Below are positions 1 through 6,206 of a stretch of 11,340 nt of DNA, one piece after another. This DNA is from an uncultured Oscillospiraceae bacterium. Its GTDB lineage: Bacteria; Bacillota; Clostridia; Oscillospirales; Ruminococcaceae. The translations under genes were made by a program, and so were the position numbers. Numbering within the stretch: position 1 is the stretch's first letter; the number at the start of each line of letters is the position of its first letter. A model generated the notes under the pieces. The model saw only the letters and a list, made by a program, of their open reading frames with translations. It was not told the DNA's origin and ran no database searches. The DNA is taken from positions 1 to 11,340 of the forward strand of contig CAKSJL010000055.1 of assembly GCA_934463345.1 (NCBI GenBank), given 5' to 3'.

Positions 1-74
1 GGATTTAGCTCATCTGGTAGAGCGCCACCTTGCCAAGGTGGAGGTAGCGAGTTCGAGCCTCGTAATCCGCTCCA
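1..74 (+). tRNA. tRNA-Gly (anticodon GCC), 5' end cut by window edge
   Basis: This is a cloverleaf tRNA reading glycine codons GGC and GGT. The anticodon stem CCACC/GGTGG (25-29/37-41) encloses the loop TTGCCAA, with anticodon GCC at 32-34. The T arm is GCGAG-TTCGAGC-CTCGT. The 3' acceptor strand AATCCGC (64-70) pairs with GGATT at position 1 onward and needs two more 5' bases (GC) that lie outside the window. The discriminator is T71 and the CCA end (72-74) is encoded. A terminator follows 32 nt later, so the tRNA is probably the last member of its transcript. The D arm was judged by eye. Confidence 0.96.
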
Positions 75-106
75 TTTCGCTGGGGAAATATTCTTGGCGT
101 AAAATC

Positions 107-137
107 AATCCTAAGACATATGTCTTAGGATTTTTTT
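107..137 (+). terminator. Intrinsic terminator after tRNA-Gly
   Basis: Positions 107-132 form a perfect 26-nt palindrome (arms 107-119 and 120-132, core CCTAAGACATATGTCTTAGG). A run of seven T (131-137) follows directly, overlapping the end of the stem. In RNA the centre must open into a small loop, leaving about 11 bp of stem. It separates the tRNA transcript from the tadA cluster. Because the arms are symmetric and rich in A upstream, it could also act weakly on the opposite strand. Confidence 0.9.
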
Positions 138-205
138 ATTATATCCTGCACCTTTAATGAAACAGCAGTGAAGATGTGTTGTACGCCTGATTAAGGGGGA
201 TTCCT

Positions 206-706
206 GTGGACGATAATTTTTATATGAACGAAGCGCTGAAAGAAGCGCAAAAGGCATTTGAAGCCGGAGAAGTACCGGTCGGAGCTGTAATTGTCAGAAA
301 AAGAGATAGAAAAATAGTCGGAAGAGGTCATAACAGACGTGAAACTGATAAGAATCCTCTGTCACATGCCGAGATAGCTGCAATTTATCAGGCTGCGGAA
401 ACGCTTGGAGGATGGAGACTCATAGACTGTGAGCTTTATGTGACGCTTGAACCATGCCCGATGTGCTGCGGAGCTGTGATAAACTCAAGGCTTGAACGTG
501 TTGTATACGGTGCAGACGACTATAAGGCGGGCTCTGTGAGTTCAGTCCAGAGTATGTTTGAGCTGCCGTATAATCATAAACCGAAGGTTACGGCAGGGGT
601 TATGGAGAGCGAATGCTCCGGGATACTCAAAGAATTTTTCAGACGGCTGAGGATAAGAAAAAAGCAGGAGAGAAAGGAAAGGTCAGATGAAAATATACAA
701 TGTTGA
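206..706 (+). CDS. tadA: tRNA-specific adenosine deaminase TadA
   Basis: TadA converts adenosine 34 of tRNA-Arg(ACG) to inosine, so that one tRNA can read several CGN codons. The 166-residue protein has the full cytidine/adenosine deaminase fold signature. HAE is at 54-56 (zinc ligand His54, proton-shuttle Glu56), PCPMC is at 83-87 (zinc ligands Cys84 and Cys87), and the TadA-type GWRL and VVYGA-D-KAGS blocks are also present. The GTG start at 206 is chosen because AAGGGGGA (193-200) lies 5 nt upstream; the next start, ATG at 224, has no such site. The C-terminus beyond about residue 145 is a strongly basic Arg/Lys tail that runs 20 nt into the next gene. I see no convincing promoter in 138-205. 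Identity is secure; the wobble-inosine role is family knowledge. Confidence 0.96.
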   Translation: MDDNFYMNEALKEAQKAFEAGEVPVGAVIVRKRDRKIVGRGHNRRETDKNPLSHAEIAAIYQAAETLGGWRLIDCELYVTLEPCPMCCGAVINSRLERVVYGADDYKAGSVSSVQSMFELPYNHKPKVTAGVMESECSGILKEFFRRLRIRKKQERKERSDENIQC

Positions 707-1856
707 AATAAAGACCATGTCAGAAGCAGGAGATATAAAAAACGGCTTTGTTGAATTCAAGGGTTCAAAGATAACAAAGGTCGGAGATTATATTCCGGAC
801 AACATTTCTGAAGAGGATATCAACGGAAACGGCGGACTCCTGATCCCCGGCTTCATTGACGCTCATACTCATCTTGGCATAATAGAAAACGGCATAGATT
901 TTGAAGGCGACGACTGCAACGAGGCTACAGATCCATTTACCCCTCAGCTTCGTGCGCTTGATGCTGTAAATCCGCTTGACCGCTGCTTTGACGAAGCTGT
1001 TTCAAGAGGAATTACCTGTGCTGTGATCTCTCCGGGAAGTGCAAATCCATGCGGCGGAGAAGTTATTGCTGTCAAGACGCTTGGCAGAAGAATCGATGAT
1101 ATGCTTGTAAAAAAAGTCGGAATAAAGTTTGCGCTCGGCGAAAATCCGAAAAGGGTTTATAATGACAGGGATGAAACGCCGGTTACAAGAATGGCAACAG
1201 CAGCTATTATACGAGAGGGACTTTCAAAGGCAAAGAGATATTTAGCTGACCTGAATGAATATGAAAATGACAGCGAAAATTCAGATATGCCGGAATATGA
1301 TATAAAATGTGAAGCACTTGTTCCTCTTCTCAAAAAGGAAATATGTGCTCACTTTCACTGTCATCGTGCCGATGATATATTTACAGCTCTCAGGATCTCA
1401 AAGGAATTTGATATAAAGCCGGTTATAATACATGCAACAGAGGGGCATCTTATTGCTGACATTCTCGGAAAAGAGGGAGTTACAGCTGTTGCCGGTCCTG
1501 TTCTCTGTGACCGATGTAAGCCGGAAATGAGAGCACTTGAAATAAAAAATGCAGGCGTACTTGCGAAAAACGGTGTTAAAACAGCAATATGTACGGATCA
1601 TACGGTAATACCTATACAGTATCTTCCGCTGTCAGCTGCGATAGCTGTAAAAGGCGGTCTTAGCTATGAAGAAGCTTTGAGGGCAATAACCTGCAATGCC
1701 GCTGAAGCAGCAGGAATCTCGGACAGGACAGGCAGAATATGCGAGGGCATGGACGCTGATTTACAGCTTTATGTCAAAGGTCATGATCCGCTTAATGTTA
1801 TGTCTGAACCGCAGCTTGTGTATGTAAGCGGTGAGAGAGCAAGATTTTCCTTATAG
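687..1856 (+). CDS. Amidohydrolase family protein (imidazolonepropionase-like), substrate unknown
   Basis: This is a 389-residue cytosolic metal-dependent hydrolase of the amidohydrolase superfamily, nearest in style to the imidazolonepropionase-related group. An N-terminal beta segment leads to IPGFIDAHTHLG, whose HxH (His60, His62) should bind metal. GENPKRVY (151-158) is a characteristic block. Further candidate ligands are the His-rich stretch 222-226 (HFHCH), His249 in IIHATEGH, and Asp304 in CTDHTVIP. The C-terminus (TGRICEGMDADLQLY) returns to the small beta domain usual in the superfamily. Residues about 186-206 form a very acidic insert. The start is ATG 687 with AGGAAAGG just upstream, inside the end of tadA (20-nt overlap), which suggests translational coupling. 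No hut or other catabolic genes are nearby, so the substrate cannot be named; nothing ties it to TadA chemically except that both are hydrolytic. Confidence 0.85.
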   Translation: MKIYNVEIKTMSEAGDIKNGFVEFKGSKITKVGDYIPDNISEEDINGNGGLLIPGFIDAHTHLGIIENGIDFEGDDCNEATDPFTPQLRALDAVNPLDRCFDEAVSRGITCAVISPGSANPCGGEVIAVKTLGRRIDDMLVKKVGIKFALGENPKRVYNDRDETPVTRMATAAIIREGLSKAKRYLADLNEYENDSENSDMPEYDIKCEALVPLLKKEICAHFHCHRADDIFTALRISKEFDIKPVIIHATEGHLIADILGKEGVTAVAGPVLCDRCKPEMRALEIKNAGVLAKNGVKTAICTDHTVIPIQYLPLSAAIAVKGGLSYEEALRAITCNAAEAAGISDRTGRICEGMDADLQLYVKGHDPLNVMSEPQLVYVSGERARFSL

Positions 1857-1862
1857 GATTGC

Positions 1863-1880
1863 AAGGGGGGATAAGCCTTG
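1863..1880 (+). promoter_or_regulatory. Strong ribosome binding site that fixes a TTG start for recG
   Basis: AAGGGGGGA (1863-1871) sits 6 nt before TTG at 1878. The first ATG in frame (1902, residue 9) would lose the start of the N-terminal segment and has no SD site, so TTG is preferred. Confidence 0.8.
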
Positions 1881-3908
1881 AACAGGCTTTTCAGTTCGGT
1901 TATGGCTCTTAAAGGCGTCGGTGAAAAAAGAGCAGGATATTATAAAAAGCTTGGCATATCAACAGTTTATGATCTTCTTTATCATCTTCCGAGAGGATAC
2001 GTTGATTTTTCATGCCCGGTTTCTCCTCCTGATGATCCGGTAAATGAATACTGCGTTCTCAGAGGCAGAATAGTTATGAAGCTTCCGGAACAGCGTATAA
2101 GAAAAGGTCTCAGTATTTTCAAGGCGAAGGCAACTGACGGAATGAATGATTTCATGGTTGTGATATATAATAATTATTATGGATTCAAGGCTTTGCAGAC
2201 CGGCTGTGAATATCTTTTTTATGGCAAAGTTACCGGAACTATGCTCAGAAAGGAGATAAGCTCTCCACGCATTATAAAAGCGGATTCTCAAAGACTTATA
2301 CCCGTATATCCCCTTACGACCGGTCTAACCTCTGCGGCGGTTTTGCAAAATATGAGGGAGGCTGTCGCAATACTTGAAGAAGAGCCATTTGACAGCATGC
2401 CTACCTATCTTCTGCTTGAAAATGATCTTATAAGCCTTCCTCATGCGCTTAAATCAATACACTTTCCTGAAAGTCAGGAAGAGGCTGACACTGCCGCAAG
2501 ACGGCTTGCGTTTGATGAAATGCTGATACTCCAGCTTGGCATGCTGATGCTTAAAGAGCGGAGCAAAAAAAGTACGCCATGCGTTATGGACAGCAGCACT
2601 GACATATCTGATTTTTTTGAAAGTCTGCCTTTTGAAATGACGGGTGCACAGAAAAGATGCGTTGACGAACTCTGTGCAGATCTGTGCTCAGGAAGTCCTA
2701 TGAACAGGCTTTTGCAAGGAGATGTGGGAAGCGGTAAAACGGCGGTTGCTGCTGCCTGCTGCTGCTTTGCACATAAAAACGGATATCAGTCAGCACTCAT
2801 GGCTCCGACTGAAATACTTGCCGTACAGCATTACAAAACTCTCAGTGGCTTTCTTGAGCCTCTTGGGATAAAGACGGTTTTGCTGACAGGCTCTCTTACT
2901 GCAAAGGAAAAGCGTGAGGTCAAGAAGATGCTTGCCGGAGGAGAGGCGACTGTTGCTGTCGGAACTCATGCGATAATACAAAAGGATGTCGGGTTTGCGT
3001 CCCTGGGACTTGTCATAACCGACGAGCAGCATCGTTTCGGAGTAGGGCAGAGAGCAGCTCTTGCACACAAAGGCTCAGATCCCCACAGACTTGTAATGTC
3101 CGCAACACCTATACCGAGGACGCTTGCGCTTATAATATACGGGGATCTTGATATATCTGTAATAGATGAAATGCCAAAGGGAAGAATACCTGTAAAGACG
3201 TATGCTGTAACAGGAAAGCTCAGAAACCGTATTTATAATTTCATAAAGAAACAGATCGACGAGGGCAGACAAGCTTATATTGTATGTCCGGTCATAGAGG
3301 ACAGTGAAACGGACATGCTTGCCGCAAAGAGCTACGCTGAAAAGCTTAAAGGTGGCGAATTTGCGGATTATGAGGTCGGACTTCTCCATGGAAAAATGAA
3401 GGCTTCGGAAAAGGAACATGTAATGAACGACTTCAAGGAGAAAAAGACAGATCTGCTGATCTGCACAACTGTTGTTGAAGTTGGCGTTGATGTTCCGAAT
3501 GCTTCAGTCATGATGATTGAAAACGCTGAGCGCTTCGGGCTTTCTCAGCTTCATCAGCTGAGAGGACGTGTCGGAAGAGGAAAATATGAAAGTCACTGCA
3601 TACTTGTTACGGATAACACCGGAGAGGAATGCATACGCAGGATGAAGATTATGAGCAGCACCTCTGACGGATTTAGGATATCGGAAGAGGATCTTAAGCT
3701 CAGAGGACCGGGAGATTTCTTCGGAAACCGTCAGCATGGTCTGCCGCCTTTGAAGATGGCGGAGCTTGCCGGAAACATGGAGCTTGTAAACGATACAAGA
3801 AAAATAGCTCAGAAGCTGCTGGAGACTGACCCGCAGTTAGAACGTGCTGAGAACAGAGGTCTTAAAACGGATATGCTGAGATTGTTTGAAAATGATGTTA
3901 CAGGATAG
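1878..3908 (+). CDS. recG: ATP-dependent DNA helicase RecG
   Basis: RecG is a double-stranded-DNA translocase that reverses stalled replication forks and branch-migrates Holliday junctions. The protein is 676 residues, the usual family size. An N-terminal helical part with LKGVGEKRA (11-19) and an OB-like wedge region (about 55-145) precede the helicase core. In the core are TGAQKR (255-260, motif Q-like), Walker A GDVGSGKT (281-288), the Walker B/motif II box DEQH (382-385) and SATPIPRT (408-415). Motif VI is QLRGRVGRG (560-568), and DLKLRGPGDFFGNRQHG (605-621) is the C-terminal RecG signature. It starts with TTG 21 nt after the amidohydrolase stop and is probably co-transcribed with it. No obvious defect is visible. 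It ends just before the ung promoter. Confidence 0.97.
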   Translation: MNRLFSSVMALKGVGEKRAGYYKKLGISTVYDLLYHLPRGYVDFSCPVSPPDDPVNEYCVLRGRIVMKLPEQRIRKGLSIFKAKATDGMNDFMVVIYNNYYGFKALQTGCEYLFYGKVTGTMLRKEISSPRIIKADSQRLIPVYPLTTGLTSAAVLQNMREAVAILEEEPFDSMPTYLLLENDLISLPHALKSIHFPESQEEADTAARRLAFDEMLILQLGMLMLKERSKKSTPCVMDSSTDISDFFESLPFEMTGAQKRCVDELCADLCSGSPMNRLLQGDVGSGKTAVAAACCCFAHKNGYQSALMAPTEILAVQHYKTLSGFLEPLGIKTVLLTGSLTAKEKREVKKMLAGGEATVAVGTHAIIQKDVGFASLGLVITDEQHRFGVGQRAALAHKGSDPHRLVMSATPIPRTLALIIYGDLDISVIDEMPKGRIPVKTYAVTGKLRNRIYNFIKKQIDEGRQAYIVCPVIEDSETDMLAAKSYAEKLKGGEFADYEVGLLHGKMKASEKEHVMNDFKEKKTDLLICTTVVEVGVDVPNASVMMIENAERFGLSQLHQLRGRVGRGKYESHCILVTDNTGEECIRRMKIMSSTSDGFRISEEDLKLRGPGDFFGNRQHGLPPLKMAELAGNMELVNDTRKIAQKLLETDPQLERAENRGLKTDMLRLFENDVTG

Positions 3909-3915
3909 ATGGCTA

Positions 3916-3944
3916 TTGACCTTATGTAATAAACATGATAAAAT
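3916..3944 (+). promoter_or_regulatory. Promoter of the ung-metF-metH unit
   Basis: The -35 box TTGACC (3916-3921) and -10 box TAAAAT (3939-3944) are separated by exactly 17 bp, with a TG one base before the -10 (extended -10). This fits the vegetative sigma-A pattern. The predicted start is near 3951, giving a leader of only about 41 nt, too short for most riboswitches. The -35 box begins 7 nt after the recG stop. Confidence 0.75.
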
Positions 3945-3948
3945 TATA

Positions 3949-3967
3949 TCAGAGTATGCATATCTGA
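3949..3967 (+). promoter_or_regulatory. Imperfect dyad at the ung transcription start
   Basis: TCAGA (3949-3953) and TCTGA (3963-3967) flank a TATGCATA core. The dyad sits right where transcription should begin, so it could be an operator or a small 5' hairpin. It does not look like the Gram-positive LexA box. It is short and AT-rich enough to be chance. Confidence 0.25.
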
Positions 3968-3991
3968 GTACTATGCAGAAAGGAATTACAG

Positions 3992-4663
3992 ATGATTGAA
4001 TTTGGGAATGACTGGGATGAGCTTTTAAAGGATGAATTTAAAAAGGATTATTATTTAAAGCTCAGACAGTTTCTTATAAATGAATACAGAACGCAGAGAA
4101 TCTTTCCGGGAATGTATGATATTTTCAATGCATTCAAATACACTTCCTATGAGAATGTGAAAGCAGTAATAATAGGTCAGGATCCTTATCATGGCTTCGG
4201 GCAGGCTCATGGTCTTTGCTTTTCCGTAAAGAAGGGCGTTGCCGTTCCGCCGTCACTTGTGAATATTTTCAAGGAAATAAAAAGCGATGTAGGAATTGAT
4301 AATACTGGAAAGCATGGCGAACTGACAAAATGGGCGAAAAACGGAGTGCTTCTTCTCAATAATGTCCTGACAGTTCGTGAGGGATGTGCCAACAGCCACA
4401 AGGGCATGGGCTGGGAAGAGTTTACAGACAACGTAATAAGACTTCTTAATACAAGAAGCAAGCCTATGGTATTTCTGCTCTGGGGAGCTAATGCAAGAGC
4501 AAAGAAAAAGCTTGTTACAAACCCTGCACACCTTGTTCTTGAATGCGCTCATCCGAGTCCGCTTTCGGCGTATAACGGATTTTTTGGATGCAGACACTTT
4601 TCAAAGGCAAATGAGTTTTTAAAGCAGAACGGCATGGAAGAAATTGATTGGAGCATTGACTGA
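3992..4663 (+). CDS. ung: Uracil-DNA glycosylase, family 1
   Basis: Ung removes uracil from DNA, starting base-excision repair of deaminated cytosine or misincorporated dUMP. The 223-residue protein has all family-1 motifs: GQDPYHGFGQAHGLCFSV (62-79) with the water-activating Asp64, LLLNNVLTV (120-128), LLWGANA (162-168), and HPSPLSAY (187-194) with catalytic His187 and the DNA-intercalating Leu loop. The catalytic residues even fall at the numbers used for the E. coli enzyme. The start is ATG 3992 with AAAGGA (3979-3984) 7 nt upstream. It is the first gene of its transcript, and its stop overlaps the metF start by one base (TGATG), so the two are likely translationally coupled. Its function is unrelated to the methionine genes that follow. 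Confidence 0.97.
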   Translation: MIEFGNDWDELLKDEFKKDYYLKLRQFLINEYRTQRIFPGMYDIFNAFKYTSYENVKAVIIGQDPYHGFGQAHGLCFSVKKGVAVPPSLVNIFKEIKSDVGIDNTGKHGELTKWAKNGVLLLNNVLTVREGCANSHKGMGWEEFTDNVIRLLNTRSKPMVFLLWGANARAKKKLVTNPAHLVLECAHPSPLSAYNGFFGCRHFSKANEFLKQNGMEEIDWSID

Positions 4664-5523
4664 TGAAGATAAGAGATATGTTTGAAAAGGGAACTGTTTT
4701 TTCATTTGAAATTTTCCCTCCAAAAAAGACAGCTCCCGTTGAGGTTATATATAATACCCTTGAAGAGCTTAAAGATTTAAAGCCTGATTTTATAAGCGTT
4801 ACATACGGAGCAGGAGGAAGCTCTCAGGGCGCTTCAACCTGTGAAATAGCTCAGACTATTAGAGAAAAATACGGTATAGTTCCGGCGGCTCATCTGCCAT
4901 GTATAAACTATACCAGGGAAGAGGTTACTGAGATATTAAAGGACTTTGAGAATCATGGCATTGAGAATATACTTGCGCTAAGAGGCGACATAAATCCGGA
5001 TATTCCTCCAAAAAAGGAATTCAGATATGCAAGCGAGCTTGTTGAATTTATTAAAAGCAAGGGTGATTTTGACATTGCCGGTGCATGCTATCCGGAGGGG
5101 CATATCGAAACTCCTGATATTGTTCAGGATGTTTTAAACCTGAAGAAAAAGGTTGATGCGGGTGCATCTCACCTCATTTCTCAGCTCTTCTTTGATAACA
5201 GCTATTTTTATTCATTTGTTGAAAAGGCAAGAATCGCAGGAATAGATGTTCCGATTGAAGCCGGAATTATGCCGGTTACAAATAAAAAGTCAATAGAGCG
5301 CATGGTTTCAATGTGTGGGGCGAGTCTGCCTTCAAAATTCACAAAGATCATGCAGAAATACGAAAACAAGCCGGAAGCGCTGAGGGATGCAGGAATTGCA
5401 TATGCAGTTGATCAGATAGTTGATCTTGTTTCAAACGGCGTTGAAGGAATTCATCTTTACACTATGAATAATTCATATGTTGCAAGGAAAATAACAGAAG
5501 CAGTCGGAAGCATGCTGAGATAA
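4663..5523 (+). CDS. metF: 5,10-methylenetetrahydrofolate reductase
   Basis: MetF reduces 5,10-methylene-THF to 5-methyl-THF using an FAD-containing TIM barrel, supplying the methyl group for methionine synthesis. The 286-residue length is typical of the bacterial single-domain form. Visible family blocks are FEIFPPK (15-21, with Glu16 at the position of the catalytic Glu), TYGAGGS (47-53), LALRGD (104-109, Asp109 near the flavin), YPEGH (143-147), QLFFDN (174-179) and GIMPV (201-205). The ATG overlaps the ung stop by 1 nt; a GGAG (4650-4653) lies 9 nt before it. The next two genes are the B12-dependent methionine synthase parts that consume its product, so the context strongly supports the call. 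The electron donor (NADH, or a partner protein as in some anaerobes) cannot be read from the sequence; no metV-like partner gene is present here. Confidence 0.96.
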   Translation: MKIRDMFEKGTVFSFEIFPPKKTAPVEVIYNTLEELKDLKPDFISVTYGAGGSSQGASTCEIAQTIREKYGIVPAAHLPCINYTREEVTEILKDFENHGIENILALRGDINPDIPPKKEFRYASELVEFIKSKGDFDIAGACYPEGHIETPDIVQDVLNLKKKVDAGASHLISQLFFDNSYFYSFVEKARIAGIDVPIEAGIMPVTNKKSIERMVSMCGASLPSKFTKIMQKYENKPEALRDAGIAYAVDQIVDLVSNGVEGIHLYTMNNSYVARKITEAVGSMLR

Positions 5524-5531
5524 GGAAGTAA

Positions 5532-6206
5532 ATGATATCATTAAGCAGTATAAACAGAGCCGAAGCGCTCAGATATATGGGACAAAAGGGAAAGGAAATA
5601 CCGCCGGCTCTTTCGGAAGTTCTGGACAGCTGTGAAAAGAAGCTGCTTGGAAAGATCCGACCGAATTATGTTTTCAGAGTTTTTGACATTGAAAGAAAAC
5701 AGGACGGAATACACATCTGTTCAGGGATGCTTGTACTTGAGGGAAAGGACATAGCTGATCATCTTGAGGGGTGCAGCAGGACGGTTCTTATGTGTGCAAC
5801 TCTTGGTGCGGATACGGACAAGCTTATCAGAACCGAGGAGATTACGGACATATCTTCTGCATTTGTCATGGACGCTATGGCGAGCGCTGCTATTGAGGAG
5901 GTCTGCCGTATTGCGGACGAACAGATAAAGCAGCAGATTCCGGGATATTTTTTAACATGGAGATTTTCTCCGGGCTACGGCGATTTTCCTATCAGTATAC
6001 AGAAGGAATTTCTCGAAACGCTTAATGCTTCAAGACTTGTCGGAGTGTGTACGGGAGAAAACAACATACTTGTTCCGAGAAAGTCAGTGACAGCAGTGGC
6101 AGGAATTTCAGAAAATCCGCTGCCGAAGAAAAGACGTGGATGTGCATGCTGCAATATGGCGGCAAGATGTGAATTCAGAAAAAGAGGTGATCATTGTGGA
6201 TTTTAA
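5532..6206 (+). CDS. Stand-alone methionine synthase reactivation (activation-domain) protein
   Basis: This 224-residue protein corresponds to the vitamin-B12-dependent methionine synthase activation domain, which in large MetH proteins is the C-terminal module. It binds S-adenosylmethionine and helps reductively remethylate cob(II)alamin on inactivated MetH. RFSPGYGDFP (144-153) matches the Arg-x-x-x-Gly-Tyr SAM-binding block of the domain. TLGADTDKLI (90-99) and the helix MDAMASAAIEEVC (113-125) are also typical of stand-alone members. The C-terminus carries a compact Cys cluster (Cys204, 206, 207, 213, 222) not found in the E. coli domain and possibly binding a metal. ATG 5532 has AAGGAAG (5522-5528) overlapping the metF stop, 8 nt away. 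The end overlaps the metH start by 11 nt, so the two parts of the enzyme are probably made in step. Confidence 0.9.
   Translation: MISLSSINRAEALRYMGQKGKEIPPALSEVLDSCEKKLLGKIRPNYVFRVFDIERKQDGIHICSGMLVLEGKDIADHLEGCSRTVLMCATLGADTDKLIRTEEITDISSAFVMDAMASAAIEEVCRIADEQIKQQIPGYFLTWRFSPGYGDFPISIQKEFLETLNASRLVGVCTGENNILVPRKSVTAVAGISENPLPKKRRGCACCNMAARCEFRKRGDHCGF
6183..6198 (+). promoter_or_regulatory. Ribosome binding site that decides the metH GTG start
   Basis: AGAGGTGATC (6183-6192) is an unusually long match to the 16S rRNA 3' end and lies just upstream of GTG 6196. The longer in-frame ATG at 6136 has no comparable site and would add 20 residues with no resemblance to the family. Confidence 0.85.

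Noticed and set aside
3909..3991. SAM, T-box or cobalamin riboswitch before the methionine genes
   Set aside because: The whole gap is 83 nt and the predicted leader about 41 nt; no T-box sequence or B12-box-like element is visible.
6136..6195. Longer metH starting at ATG 6136
   Set aside because: It has no SD, would overlap the upstream gene by 71 nt, and adds residues unlike the family; GTG 6196 has an excellent site.
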